From an uncultured Collinsella sp. (GTDB taxonomy: Bacteria > Actinomycetota > Coriobacteriia > Coriobacteriales > Coriobacteriaceae): DNA of 38,656 nucleotides. A program made the position numbers and the translations under genes. The stretch spans positions 1 to 38,656 of the forward strand of contig CALJDJ010000037.1 of NCBI GenBank assembly GCA_938023705.1, given 5' to 3'. The notes below the pieces were generated by a model. The model was not told where the DNA came from. It saw only the letters and a program-made list of their open reading frames with translations, and made no database searches. Every line of letters starts with the position of its first letter. The first letter of the stretch is position 1. Of the stretch, positions 14,862 through 23,044 are shown piece after piece.

Positions 14862-14890
14862 TAAAAAAGGACCCGCAAGCTGCGGGTCCT
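14862..14890 (-). terminator. divIVA: terminator after divIVA
   Basis: AGGACCCGCA (14868-14877) and TGCGGGTCCT (14881-14890) form a 10-bp perfect stem with a 3-nt loop. On the minus strand it is followed by six T. It ends the long minus-strand division cluster. Confidence 0.92.
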
Positions 14891-14918
14891 TTCTAGGCAC
14901 TAAATTGTAGGCCGAATG

Positions 14919-15593
14919 TTAGTCCAGGTCGTCGGCAGCGAAGTTGTCGATCGGGGCGAAGGGATCGGCCACGGGGACAACCGGGTCAGCGACGGGCAGC
15001 GGCTCGGCGGGAACAGTCACCGCAGGAGAAGCGGCAGAACCGACCGGCGTGGAGGCCATGAGGTCGGCCGGGAAGGAGTTCTGGGCATCGTCCATGAAGT
15101 GCTGAATGAGCTTGAGATACTCGGCCTTGAACTCCTCACGAGAAGCCTTGAGACGATCGATCTCCTCGAGCTCAGCCTGCTTTTCGGTCAGAGCCTGGCG
15201 GATAACCTCGCGGGCCTTGGCGTCAGCCTCGTTGCGAATACGCTCAGCGTTCTCATTGGCATCGTTGACGATGGTCTCAGCGGTCTGCTGGGCAGCGATC
15301 AGGGCAGCGGAAATCTGGCGCTCCTGAGCGGAGAAGTCAGGGGCGGGAGCAGCCACGGGGGCGGCAGGAACGGCCTGGGCGGGGGCATCCTGAGCCTGGG
15401 CAAGCTGAGCCTGCGCATCGGCAAGCTGCTGCTCGGTAGCAGTCAGACGACCCTTAAGGTCGACGATCTTAGCGAGCATAGCGTCAACCTCAGAGGACAG
15501 CGTCTCCAAGAAGACGTCGACCTCGGCAGGATCGTAGCCACGCTTGGCCTCAGAGAAAGTCTGAGCCTGGATGTCTGCAGGGGTAATAGCCAT
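14919..15593 (-). CDS. divIVA: DivIVA-domain cell division / polar protein
   Basis: 224-aa cytoplasmic coiled-coil protein. The N-terminal DivIVA lipid-binding domain (about 1-60) is visible in ITPADIQAQTFSEAKRGYDPAEVDVFLETLSSEV. A first coiled coil is broken by an Ala/Pro linker (about 68-86), a second runs from about 88 to 168, and a Pro/Val/Ala-rich tail ends in acidic residues. Family knowledge: DivIVA/Wag31 binds negatively curved membrane at poles and septa and organises wall growth or division. It is the last gene of the cluster, after yggT, the usual position in Gram-positive genomes. AAGGAG lies upstream of the ATG at 15593. Confidence 0.93.
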   Translation of the reverse strand: MAITPADIQAQTFSEAKRGYDPAEVDVFLETLSSEVDAMLAKIVDLKGRLTATEQQLADAQAQLAQAQDAPAQAVPAAPVAAPAPDFSAQERQISAALIAAQQTAETIVNDANENAERIRNEADAKAREVIRQALTEKQAELEEIDRLKASREEFKAEYLKLIQHFMDDAQNSFPADLMASTPVGSAASPAVTVPAEPLPVADPVVPVADPFAPIDNFAADDLD

Positions 15594-15654
15594 AACAAGT
15601 CTCCTTTTTCATCGCCTCGGCGCTACACGCCCGACGTAAGTTACTAAGTCAGTT

Positions 15655-15936
15655 CTACACGAGTATACCTATAAGAAGCTGCAGAACCAGCCTCTGCACC
15701 AACTGCAACGCAATAATCGCAACGACCGGCGAAAAATCGATACCGCCCATCGGCGGGATGAAACGACGGAACAGGTTGAGCCACGGACCGCACACGCTAT
15801 CAAGCACCGCGGCAATATCCTGAAGCAAACCACCCTGCTTCATGGGAATCCACGTCATAAAGCAGTAGACGACAATGAGCGTGGAATAGAAGTTGAACAG
15901 CGTGTTGACCAGCTGGACGACAGTGTAGATGTTGAT
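15655..15936 (-). CDS. yggT: YggT family membrane protein with non-standard start
   Basis: About 93-aa membrane protein with two hydrophobic helices, of the YggT family found beside sepF and divIVA; its exact role is unknown. The conserved body reads FYSTLIVVYCFMTWIP in helix 1, WLNLFRRFIPPMGGIDFSP in the loop, and VVAIIALQLVQRLVLQLL in helix 2. The first ATG (15858) would cut off helix 1. The open frame continues upstream to the sepF stop (15958-15960) in the same frame, with no ATG, GTG or TTG. GAGGAG (15948-15943) sits 6 nt before an ATC at 15936, so ATC is my chosen start; ATT at 15942 directly abuts the ribosome site. Strain error, read-through or reinitiation are alternatives. Confidence 0.8.
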   Translation of the reverse strand: MNIYTVVQLVNTLFNFYSTLIVVYCFMTWIPMKQGGLLQDIAAVLDSVCGPWLNLFRRFIPPMGGIDFSPVVAIIALQLVQRLVLQLLIGILV

Positions 15937-15957
15937 GGGAATCTCCTCGTCTTGTCT

Positions 15958-16680
15958 TTACTTAAGGTAGCCGTCCGCACGAAGCTTCTTGAGATCGGAA
16001 TCTTTGACCTCGCAACCGGCGGGCAGCACCATGAACACGCGGTCGCCCACCTCCTTGACCGTGGCACCCAGACCGCAGGCAAAGCCGTAAGAGAAGTCCA
16101 AGACGCGCTTGGCAACTTCGGTGCGTACGCCCACAAAAATCAGTGCGACAGGCTGCTTGGTGCGAACGCGGCGCACCACGGTCTCCACGTCGTCATAGCT
16201 CTCGGGGCGCAGGACATAGGCCGGCAGCTGCGGTGTGGCGTTGATGATATTGCTCGCATAGGCCGAGGCATCGCTCGGTGCAGGCGCGGGCGCAGCGGCG
16301 GCACGGGCGCGGGTGTTCTCGGCGTAGCTAGACGGCGTGTCATAGGCACCAGGACGATAACCGCTCGCAACACTGTCCTGCGAGCGCGAAGGCGGGTTAT
16401 ACGTTGTGGCATGGCGAGAGTCATCGCCGACCAGCTGACCGGAGCGCGTATACACGGCAACCGACTCAGCTTCACCGCGGCGCGTCTGACCAAGCAGGCC
16501 GTTGCTCGGCTCGTCTTGGGTGTAGAAGCCCTCGCCCGAAGCACCGCTGTAGCCGTTGCCCTGATAACTATCGTCATAGCCGTCATCGTAGCCGTAGTCG
16601 TCGTCCTGGCCATAACCCTGGTCGTAACCCTGCTGGCCGCCCAGGTGCATCTTATTTTTAATCTCGTCAAGGAAGCCCAT
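15958..16680 (-). CDS. sepF: cell division protein SepF
   Basis: 240-aa cytoplasmic protein that anchors and bundles FtsZ. Seen: the N-terminal amphipathic membrane-targeting helix MGFLDEIKNKM; a long disordered Gly/Tyr/Asp-rich linker (about 14-60); more linker to about 150; then the SepF (DUF552) core with RPESYDDVETVVRRVRTKQPVALIF, LDFSYGFACGLGATVKEVGDRVFMVLP. Actinobacteria lacking FtsA use SepF as the membrane anchor of FtsZ, which fits the absence of ftsA here. The ATG at 16680 gives the expected helix start; an upstream GTG/ATG frame to 16731 is rejected. yggT follows in the same frame after the stop. Confidence 0.95.
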   Translation of the reverse strand: MGFLDEIKNKMHLGGQQGYDQGYGQDDDYGYDDGYDDSYQGNGYSGASGEGFYTQDEPSNGLLGQTRRGEAESVAVYTRSGQLVGDDSRHATTYNPPSRSQDSVASGYRPGAYDTPSSYAENTRARAAAAPAPAPSDASAYASNIINATPQLPAYVLRPESYDDVETVVRRVRTKQPVALIFVGVRTEVAKRVLDFSYGFACGLGATVKEVGDRVFMVLPAGCEVKDSDLKKLRADGYLK

Positions 16681-16740
16681 GGTTGTGTCCTCTCGCGGTT
16701 TAGTGCAGGCGCCCCGATAATCAGTGCGCACTTCAGAGCC

Positions 16741-17478
16741 TTATTTTACTGCAAACTCCGGGCTAAATACTACCCTGCCCAGGCGAACGAGCGTAGAGCC
16801 CTCCTCAAGGGCAGGCTCAAAGTCCTCGCTCATGCCGCAGGAAAGCTCAGGCAGGTTCAAATCGGGATGCGCCGCCTCCAGCTCATCCCTCAGCTCACGA
16901 AGCCCCGCAAAGGTGCGGCGTGCCACATCCTTATTCCCCCGGGGCGCCATAGTCATAAGCCCCTGCACGCAAATTCCCTCAAGTTCCGCAAGCTCACCCG
17001 CGGCGGCGCGAATCTCATCGGGCGAAAAGCCTCCCTTCGACTCCTCACCACTCACATTGACCTCAATGAGCACACGCTGGGGGCCGGCGAGCTCGCCTGC
17101 CTCAATCTTGCGGACAGCACGGCTCGAGATCGCCTGCGCCAGATGCAGCGAACCCACCGAGTGAATCAGCTCGGCTGAGCCCAGCACCGCATTGATCTTA
17201 TTGGTCTGCAGGTTGCCGATCATATCGAAGCGCACCTCGGGCAGCTCCGGATGCTCCGCCAGACCCGTGAGCTTGCGAACCAGCTCCTGCGGGCGGTTCT
17301 CGGCAAAATGGCGATACCCCGCCTGGATGGCGGCAACGGTCTCATCGACACCAACGGTCTTGGACACGGCAATGAGGCTCGCGGCGTCGTGGGGACGGCC
17401 TGCGCGATCGAGCGCCGCATAAAAACGTTCCAGAATCTGCTCGCGGCGAGCGCGCATCAAGTCCAAATAGTTATCCAT
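16741..17478 (-). CDS. yggS: YggS family pyridoxal phosphate homeostasis protein
   Basis: 245-aa single-domain alanine-racemase-fold (fold type III) PLP protein; it keeps PLP and amino-acid pools balanced and has no proven enzyme activity. Seen: LIAVSKTV, whose Lys forms the Schiff base with PLP, HFAENRPQEL, FDMIGNLQTNKIN, LIEVNVSGEESKGGF, LMTMAP and the phosphate-binding CGMSEDFEPALEEGSTLVRLGR. The ATG at 17478 has GGAGG about 9 nt upstream. It stands before sepF, the usual order in Gram-positive division clusters, where pgeF normally precedes it; here the pst operon intervenes. Confidence 0.95.
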   Translation of the reverse strand: MDNYLDLMRARREQILERFYAALDRAGRPHDAASLIAVSKTVGVDETVAAIQAGYRHFAENRPQELVRKLTGLAEHPELPEVRFDMIGNLQTNKINAVLGSAELIHSVGSLHLAQAISSRAVRKIEAGELAGPQRVLIEVNVSGEESKGGFSPDEIRAAAGELAELEGICVQGLMTMAPRGNKDVARRTFAGLRELRDELEAAHPDLNLPELSCGMSEDFEPALEEGSTLVRLGRVVFSPEFAVK

Positions 17479-17528
17479 TGCCAATCGCCTCCGCTGACGG
17501 CCAAACAAGTAGTCCCATGCTAACGCAA

Positions 17529-17560
17529 GAGCGCGGCCCCGCATGTGCAAGGCCGCGCTC
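17529..17560. terminator. hairpin between phoU and yggS
   Basis: GAGCGCGGCC (17529-17538) and GGCCGCGCTC (17551-17560) form a 10-bp perfect stem with a 12-nt loop. No real U-tract follows on either strand. It lies about 40 nt past the phoU stop and probably attenuates the pst transcript before yggS. Confidence 0.55.
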
Positions 17561-17597
17561 ACTTAGGTATTTACAATCTTTCGACGAACGGGATTAC

Positions 17598-18455
17598 TTA
17601 CTCCTCGTCGTCCTCGTCATCGTCCTCGTCCTCAAGATGATCGAGCAGGTAGCGAAGTCCCTCGCTGACCTCGTTAACGGGCACCTTGGCAACGTAGCGC
17701 GCATCGACGGCGGGCCTCATGATGACGCCCTCGCCCGAAGGCACGCGCATGCTCTCGAGCTCGTCCTCGTCCGTGCGGGCGATATCGCCGGCATTCATGC
17801 GCTGACCAGTCAGCAGGAAGGTCAGGCGGCAGGCGGCATCGATGGAAATCGAGGCGATGCGATCGAGGTAGCGCGAAACCATGATGGCGCGGCGCAGGTC
17901 GTCATAGTTGCTGTCGTCGTCCATAAAGTCGCCCGTATCCATACGGTTAAAGGTGCGGAAGAACTTCTCGTAGGCGGCGTGCACTGGCTCGTCCTCGACG
18001 GCCAAGTTGCAGATGATGGACATGTCGTTGGTGACGAGCGCAGAAAGCGAAGAGCCCAGCACCTGGTAGACGGCCTCAGCCTCGGCCTCGACCGTGCCGA
18101 CAAGCTCCTTGGGCAGCGAGATGTCGGCCTTGATCATATGACGCGTGGCACGGCAGATCTGACGGACCTTATCGGTCATGCGTTGCAGGTTAAAGTCGAC
18201 GTAGATGATCGTCTGAAGCAGGCGGAAGTCGGAGGCGACCGGTGACTGCGTGGCAATCAGGTTGTAGCAGACGGCCTCCAGGTTGGCGCAGCGTGCGTCA
18301 ATCGAAAGCGTGCGCTTCTTGGTCTTGGTGGCGAGCTTGCGGTCGTCGGTCACATAGGCCTTAACGGCATCGTGGAGGGCCAGATCGACGGCCTCGTAGA
18401 TGCTCAGCATCTCGTGACGGGCCTCGATGAGCTGACGGGAAAACAGTTTGCGCAT
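17598..18455 (-). CDS. phoU: PhoU phosphate signalling regulator
   Basis: 285-aa cytoplasmic all-helical protein with two PhoU three-helix repeats (about 10-100 and 115-215). Family knowledge: it links the PstSCAB transporter to the PhoR sensor kinase and restrains uptake when phosphate is plentiful. Seen: the family phrases IYVDFNLQRMTDKVRQICR in repeat 1 and the matching RYLDRIASISIDAACRLTFLLTG in repeat 2. It is about 45 residues longer than E. coli PhoU: the C-terminal extension (about 225-285) ends in a run of Asp/Glu. It follows pstB by 92 nt, as last gene of the pst set. Confidence 0.93.
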   Translation of the reverse strand: MRKLFSRQLIEARHEMLSIYEAVDLALHDAVKAYVTDDRKLATKTKKRTLSIDARCANLEAVCYNLIATQSPVASDFRLLQTIIYVDFNLQRMTDKVRQICRATRHMIKADISLPKELVGTVEAEAEAVYQVLGSSLSALVTNDMSIICNLAVEDEPVHAAYEKFFRTFNRMDTGDFMDDDSNYDDLRRAIMVSRYLDRIASISIDAACRLTFLLTGQRMNAGDIARTDEDELESMRVPSGEGVIMRPAVDARYVAKVPVNEVSEGLRYLLDHLEDEDDDEDDEE

Positions 18456-18547
18456 GGTTCACTCCAATCAGTTGGGTGCGGTCATGCCGCCCGCACAGTG
18501 AATACGCACCGGACCAGGTCCGATCGGATTGGGACTAGTCGCACCGA

Positions 18548-19351
18548 TCAGCCAAAGCGGCCGGTGATATAGTCTTCCGTCCGCGAATCTACCGGGCTTG
18601 TGAAGATCGCGTCGGTTTGACCATACTCGATGAGCGTGGCGGGCTCGCCGGCAACTTCCTGCAAGAAGAATGCGGTGTAGTCGCTGATACGAGCTGCCTG
18701 CTGCATTGAATGCGTGACGATGATGATCGTCATCTCGGGCGCCAGCTCGGCCATCAGATCCTCAACCTTAGAGACGGACGTGGGGTCGATGGCGGAGCAT
18801 GGCTCATCCATCAGAAGGACATCGGGCTGCACCGCAAGCACGCGCGCGATGCACAGACGCTGCTGCTGGCCGCCCGAGAGCGCCAAACCATCCTTGTTGA
18901 GCTGATTGGATACCTCTTTCCAGAGGTTGGCGCGTTTGAGCGATTCTTCCACGATGTCATCGAGGTCGCTTTTGCTAGTCACGCCCTGCAGACGAGGGCC
19001 AAAGGCGACATTCTCGTAGATGGATTTGGGAAACGGGTTGGGCTGCTGAAAGATCATGCCCACACGACGACGGAGGTCGACCGGGTCGACACCCTCGGCA
19101 TAGATATCATTGCCGTCGAGCGTCATGGTGCCCGCGACGCGCGTACCCTCGATCAGATCATTCATGCGGTTGATGCAGCGCAAAAACGTCGACTTGCCGC
19201 AGCCCGAAGGGCCAATGAAGGAGGTGATGGCGTTTTTGGCGATGTTGAGGTCAAGCCCCGTCAGCGCATGAAAGTCACCGTACCAAAAGTTGAAATCCTT
19301 GGCTGTAATGGCCGCTTGCTCCAGCGTGGGAGCGGACTGATAAACGGACAT
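18548..19351 (-). CDS. pstB: phosphate ABC transporter ATP-binding protein PstB
   Basis: 267-aa ABC ATPase of the PstSCAB high-affinity phosphate importer. Seen: Walker A GPSGCGKST (47-55), Q-loop IFQQPNPFP, signature LSGGQQQR, Walker B VLLMDEP and the switch His in IIIVTHSM. The phrase FLRCINRMNDL and the insertion after it are typical of PstB. Length is normal (about 250-270). The start at 19351 lies 12 nt after the pstA stop, with GGAG upstream. Confidence 0.98.
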   Translation of the reverse strand: MSVYQSAPTLEQAAITAKDFNFWYGDFHALTGLDLNIAKNAITSFIGPSGCGKSTFLRCINRMNDLIEGTRVAGTMTLDGNDIYAEGVDPVDLRRRVGMIFQQPNPFPKSIYENVAFGPRLQGVTSKSDLDDIVEESLKRANLWKEVSNQLNKDGLALSGGQQQRLCIARVLAVQPDVLLMDEPCSAIDPTSVSKVEDLMAELAPEMTIIIVTHSMQQAARISDYTAFFLQEVAGEPATLIEYGQTDAIFTSPVDSRTEDYITGRFG

Positions 19352-19363
19352 GGGACTCCTTAA

Positions 19364-20269
19364 CTAGCGACGCTTGCGCGACAGGAAGCGCGCAAACAGG
19401 TTGAAGGCCAGAATGATCACCATCAGCAAGAGCGCGGTGCCGTAGGCTGCGTTCATGTTGATGCCGTCGTTGGCAAGCAGGTACAGGTGAACGGTCATGG
19501 GGCGGCCGGAATCGAGCGGCGAGATAGGTAGATTGATGGCCTGGCCCATGGTGTAGAGCACCACGGCGGTCTCGCCAATGGCACGGCCGATGGCAAGGAC
19601 AATGCCCGTGGCAATACGGCCAAAGGCAGAAGGAAGCACAATCTTGGAGACAACCTGCCACTTGGTGGCGCCCAGGCCGTACGCGCCCCAACGGATATAG
19701 CGCGGGACGGCGCGAATGGCCTCTTCGGTGGTGCGCATGACGATGGGAAGCATCAAGAGCGCGAGCGCCAGAGCGGCCGAGACCATCGAAAGGCCCAGGC
19801 CCATGGCCTCGACAAACAAGGCGTAGCCAAACAGGCCCATAACGATGGAGGGCACCGAGGCCAAAGCGTCAGCAGCGTAGCGAATGAGCTCGACGATCTT
19901 GCCCTGCTTGGCGTACTCGGCCAGATAGACGGCTGCCAGCACAGCGATCGGCGTGCAGATAAGCATGGCGAGCGCCGTCACATAGACGGTCGAGACGATC
20001 GTGGGCCAAATACCGCCCTCGGCGTTGACGCCCTGGGGCCAACCGAAGATAAAGTCGAGCGAGATGTGTGGCAGGCCGTTGATGACCACGTAGGCGATGA
20101 TAGCGACCAGCACCAGCGTGGTGATATATGCCGCGGCACGGAACACGCCAAGCATGATCTTGTTGGACAGGTCCTTGTTGATGCGGCCCTTCTTGCCGTG
20201 GGAAAGGGCACGCTTGATGCGCTCGCGCGACGAGGTCGTATCGACCGTCGTGTCAACGGAATCGGACAT
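19364..20269 (-). CDS. pstA: phosphate ABC transporter permease PstA
   Basis: 301-aa inner-membrane permease with six predicted helices after a polar N-terminus (about 1-45) rich in Thr and basic residues. The permease coupling loop is seen in RAVPRYIRWGAYGLGATKWQVVSKIVLPSA (EAA-like motif), and GIVLAIGRAIGETA follows, a PstA hallmark. It forms the channel with PstC and contacts PstB. It begins 3 nt after the pstC stop, so translation is probably coupled. Confidence 0.97.
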   Translation of the reverse strand: MSDSVDTTVDTTSSRERIKRALSHGKKGRINKDLSNKIMLGVFRAAAYITTLVLVAIIAYVVINGLPHISLDFIFGWPQGVNAEGGIWPTIVSTVYVTALAMLICTPIAVLAAVYLAEYAKQGKIVELIRYAADALASVPSIVMGLFGYALFVEAMGLGLSMVSAALALALLMLPIVMRTTEEAIRAVPRYIRWGAYGLGATKWQVVSKIVLPSAFGRIATGIVLAIGRAIGETAVVLYTMGQAINLPISPLDSGRPMTVHLYLLANDGINMNAAYGTALLLMVIILAFNLFARFLSRKRR

Positions 20270-20272
20270 AGC

Positions 20273-21199
20273 CTACCCCCTCTTCTTCTTGGAAACCAGG
20301 CGGACGATGCCCACCAGCGTGGCGGAAATGATAAACAGGACCACGCCCATGCCGAACAGCGCCGAGCGATGCAGACCCGAGGAATAGCTCATGTCGAGCG
20401 CAATCTGGCTCGTGAGCGTCGAGATGGGGCTCGCAATGCTGTCGGGAATAACCGGGGCGTTACCCACGACCATGAGCACGGCCATGGTCTCGCCGATGGC
20501 ACGGCCCATACCCAGCACGATGGCATCCACGATACCCAGCTTGGCGGCAGGTAACACGACCTTATAGATAGTCTGCCACTTGGTGGCGCCCATGGCATAC
20601 GATGCCTCGCGAATGCCCATGGGAATGGAATTGAGAGCATCGATGGTAAGCGTCGTGATGGTGGGCACGATCATAATGGCGAGCACGAACCACGCCGTCA
20701 GCGCGCCAAAACCAAGACCGCCGGTCAGTTGTGCGATAAACGGGCGGATGATGATCATGCCAAAGAAGCCATAGATGATAGAAGGGATGCCGGCCAACAG
20801 GTCAACGGCAGGGCTGATGAGCTTGCGCACGCGCTTGCTGGCGATCTCGACCAGATACACGGCCGTGCCCACGCCTAGGGGCACACCCATGGCGAGCGCG
20901 CCGACGGTCACCAGACCCGAGCCGGCAAGCAGCGACACGATGCCGTAGTGACCCTCAGAGGGCGCCCACGTAAAGCTAAAGAAGTCCGCCAGACCGATGT
21001 CGGTAAAGACGGGCAGCGCCGAGTACGTGGTAAAGACAAAAATCAGGATGACGGTAACAACCGCCAAGAACGCGCAGGCAAAGAAGATCCACTGCAGCGC
21101 CTTCTCCTTGATATAGGTGCTGCGCGATACGAGCGCCAGCTCGCGCTTCTTGGGCGCCTGACCATTCTGCTCAGTCTGGGAGTTTTCCTGTGCTTCCAT
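20273..21199 (-). CDS. pstC: phosphate ABC transporter permease PstC
   Basis: 308-aa permease with six predicted helices. Seen: the polar N-terminus, GSGLVTVGALAMGVPLGVGTAVYLVEIA, DLLAGIPSIIYGFFGM, the coupling-loop motif REASYAMGATKWQTIYKVVLPAA, and GMGRAIGETMAVLMVVGNA. Start choice: a GTG at 21208 overlaps the pstS stop and would have no spacing to the ribosome site; GGGGAG within the end of pstS stands 8 nt before the ATG at 21199, which is preferred. It is tightly coupled to pstS. Confidence 0.96.
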   Translation of the reverse strand: MEAQENSQTEQNGQAPKKRELALVSRSTYIKEKALQWIFFACAFLAVVTVILIFVFTTYSALPVFTDIGLADFFSFTWAPSEGHYGIVSLLAGSGLVTVGALAMGVPLGVGTAVYLVEIASKRVRKLISPAVDLLAGIPSIIYGFFGMIIIRPFIAQLTGGLGFGALTAWFVLAIMIVPTITTLTIDALNSIPMGIREASYAMGATKWQTIYKVVLPAAKLGIVDAIVLGMGRAIGETMAVLMVVGNAPVIPDSIASPISTLTSQIALDMSYSSGLHRSALFGMGVVLFIISATLVGIVRLVSKKKRG

Positions 21200-21200
21200 G

Positions 21201-22037
21201 CTATTCACTCCCCTTCTCGTCGTTGGTGACGGGGATAAAGCCCGCCTCGCGAATCTGCTTGTCCATCTTTTCGGACGTCACATAGTCGATGTAATCCTGC
21301 GCCTGCTGCGAAGGCGCACCCTTCACAAAGAAGTAAAGGTCGCGTGAGATGGGATAGCCGCCGCTCGCGACCGTCTTCTCGGACGCCTCAACATGATTGA
21401 CCGAGACGGCCTTGACCGAGGTCTTGGCGTTGAGGCTATCGACGAAGCCCAGCGAAATGTAGCCAATGGCACCGTGCGAACGAGATACCACGTCGCGCAC
21501 CTGGCCCGTGCCCGAAAGAACGGCCGAGCGGCGATCGAACGGGGTGCCGTCCATCACGATGGTGCGGAATGCTTCACGCGTGCCGGATGCCTCGTCTCGG
21601 TTGATGACCTGAATCTTCAGGTCCTCGCCACCGACCTCTTTCCAATTAGTAATCTTGCCGGCATAGATATCGCGGAGCTGCTCGGTCGAGAGGTTATCGA
21701 CCGGGTTATCGTCGTTCACGATGACCGCGATACCGTCGTGGGCAATGACGATGGGAGTCAGGCCCAGATCCTGTTCGTCGGCATTGAGTCCACGGGAGGA
21801 GCTGGCGATATCGGCCGTGCCAGCGCTGACGGCTTCGATGCCAGCGGAAGAGCCCAAACCGGAAACGAGCACGTCGATGCCGGTCTCCTCCTTAAAGCCC
21901 TCTGCCGCAATTTCGGCGATAGGAAGGCAGGTCGTGGAGCCGGCCACGGTAATGGAAGAGTTAGAAGATCCCGAAGAACAGGCGCACAGCGTAAGCGTAA
22001 GCACAGCGGCGCTCAGGACCGATACGATCTTTCTCAT
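21201..22037 (-). CDS. pstS: phosphate-binding lipoprotein PstS
   Basis: 278-aa extracellular phosphate-binding protein tethered by lipid. Seen: a basic start (MRK), a hydrophobic stretch and a lipobox LCAC with lipid Cys at residue 20, then a Ser-rich linker. Ligand residues are in AGSTTCLPIAE, GSSAGIEAV, ASSSRGLNADE and the RDEASGTREAF motif typical of PstS. Its ATG overlaps the pgeF TGA stop (ATGA), so its translation is coupled to pgeF, unusual for a pst operon. It is the first of pstS-pstC-pstA-pstB-phoU. Confidence 0.97.
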   Translation of the reverse strand: MRKIVSVLSAAVLTLTLCACSSGSSNSSITVAGSTTCLPIAEIAAEGFKEETGIDVLVSGLGSSAGIEAVSAGTADIASSSRGLNADEQDLGLTPIVIAHDGIAVIVNDDNPVDNLSTEQLRDIYAGKITNWKEVGGEDLKIQVINRDEASGTREAFRTIVMDGTPFDRRSAVLSGTGQVRDVVSRSHGAIGYISLGFVDSLNAKTSVKAVSVNHVEASEKTVASGGYPISRDLYFFVKGAPSQQAQDYIDYVTSEKMDKQIREAGFIPVTNDEKGSE

Positions 22038-22834
22038 AGCATCACGCCGATCGCAGCATGGCGCCCACAGGTGCCGTCCTCGTTACGGTAGGAATAAAAG
22101 CGGTCGTTCTGGCGCACAGTCGAAAGCTGGGTATCCACGATATTATCCGCGTCCACACCGGCATCTACCAGCGCCTCACAAATGGCAGCGGAAAGATCGA
22201 GCATGCGAGAGGCACTCGCATCGATGCAAGAGAACTCGACGGCAAAGCGATCCATGAGTTCCTGGGATACCTCATATTCGTCAGCCAAGATATGGGGGCC
22301 GATATAGGCGGAAACGTCGCTCGCATCGCAGCCGGCAGCATCGCAAAGCGCCTGGCACGCCTTGGCAGAAATACGTGCAATCGTGCCCTTCCAACCGGAG
22401 TGCACCACGGCAAATCCGCCAGGGGCCACCAGCACCACGGGAACGCAGTCGGCAAAGCAGAGCAGCACGGGCACGTCATGAGCCGTACAGACGATGGCAT
22501 CGCAGCCCTCGGCAATCTGCTCGCGAACAGCCTCAAGATCGTCGGCACCGTTCGAAGTCACCGTAACGATATGGTCACCATGTACCTGATTGGGCACGAG
22601 CAGATTATGCTCGCACTCAGTGGCGCCCATAGCTTCGAGCGCTCGACGACGATTTTCTTGAACAGCAAAGGGGTCATCGCCTACATGCGAGCCCAGGTTG
22701 AGCGAGGAGTACGCATCTTCAGAAACGCCACCGGTGCGCTCGGTAAAGGCAAAGCGGACATCGGATGTCGCGCCCTCCACCAACATAACTCCATCATGGT
22801 CGACACGCGAAACGTTGTCCGCACGTGCTGCCAT
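22034..22834 (-). CDS. pgeF: PgeF/YfiH-type laccase-domain protein
   Basis: 266-aa protein of the multicopper-polyphenol-oxidase-like (DUF152, YfiH/YlmD) family. Family knowledge: members act as purine nucleosidases, and E. coli YfiH (PgeF) removes misincorporated L-Ser or Gly from UDP-MurNAc-linked precursors. Seen: FTERTGGVSEDAYSSLNL, HVGDD, VPNQVHG with a zinc His, FADCVPVVL with the zinc Cys, and VVHSGWKGT with the final His. The ATG at 22834 has AGGAGG 7 nt upstream; an in-frame GTG at 22855 lies before that site and is rejected. It follows ftsZ, its usual place, but after a terminator, and its stop overlaps the pstS start. Confidence 0.93.
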   Translation of the reverse strand: MAARADNVSRVDHDGVMLVEGATSDVRFAFTERTGGVSEDAYSSLNLGSHVGDDPFAVQENRRRALEAMGATECEHNLLVPNQVHGDHIVTVTSNGADDLEAVREQIAEGCDAIVCTAHDVPVLLCFADCVPVVLVAPGGFAVVHSGWKGTIARISAKACQALCDAAGCDASDVSAYIGPHILADEYEVSQELMDRFAVEFSCIDASASRMLDLSAAICEALVDAGVDADNIVDTQLSTVRQNDRFYSYRNEDGTCGRHAAIGVML

Positions 22835-22885
22835 ACTAAAGCCTCCTAATAACACAAGTACCGCGGCGTCGCCGCGCAGTCCGCG

Positions 22886-22913
22886 TTTATACGGCTGTCA
22901 TACTTCCTTAAAA
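22886..22913 (-). promoter_or_regulatory. possible promoter of pgeF-pst
   Basis: On the minus strand TTTTAA (22913-22908), a 16-nt spacer and TATAAA (22891-22886) give a moderate sigma-A like promoter about 50 nt before the pgeF start. The -35 box matches the consensus at only three positions. Confidence 0.35.
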
Positions 22914-22937
22914 GGATACCCGCAGCGGTAGGGACCA

Positions 22938-22955
22938 AACGTAAAGGGAACGTAA
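22938..22955 (-). promoter_or_regulatory. candidate PHO box upstream of pgeF-pst
   Basis: On the minus strand TTACGTT is present twice with an 11-bp period (22955-22949 and 22944-22938). PhoP boxes in Gram-positive bacteria are direct repeats of 11-bp period (TTMACA type in Bacillus, GTTCACC in Streptomyces), so this is a reasonable candidate for phosphate control of the operon. It is weak evidence without further copies. Confidence 0.3.
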
Positions 22956-22979
22956 GGAGATTGGAGGCTTTCGTTTACA

Positions 22980-23022
22980 AACGAGAAACAAAACGGGGTG
23001 CATCCAAATGGACACACCCCGT
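22980..23022 (-). terminator. terminator after ftsZ
   Basis: On the minus strand ACGGGGTGTGTCC and GGATGCACCCCGT pair at 11 of 13 positions around an ATTT loop, followed by TTTGTTTC. It lies just past the ftsZ stop and separates ftsZ from pgeF-pst. Confidence 0.85.
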
Positions 23023-23044
23023 GCAGGTCGTTGAGAAAAACGAA

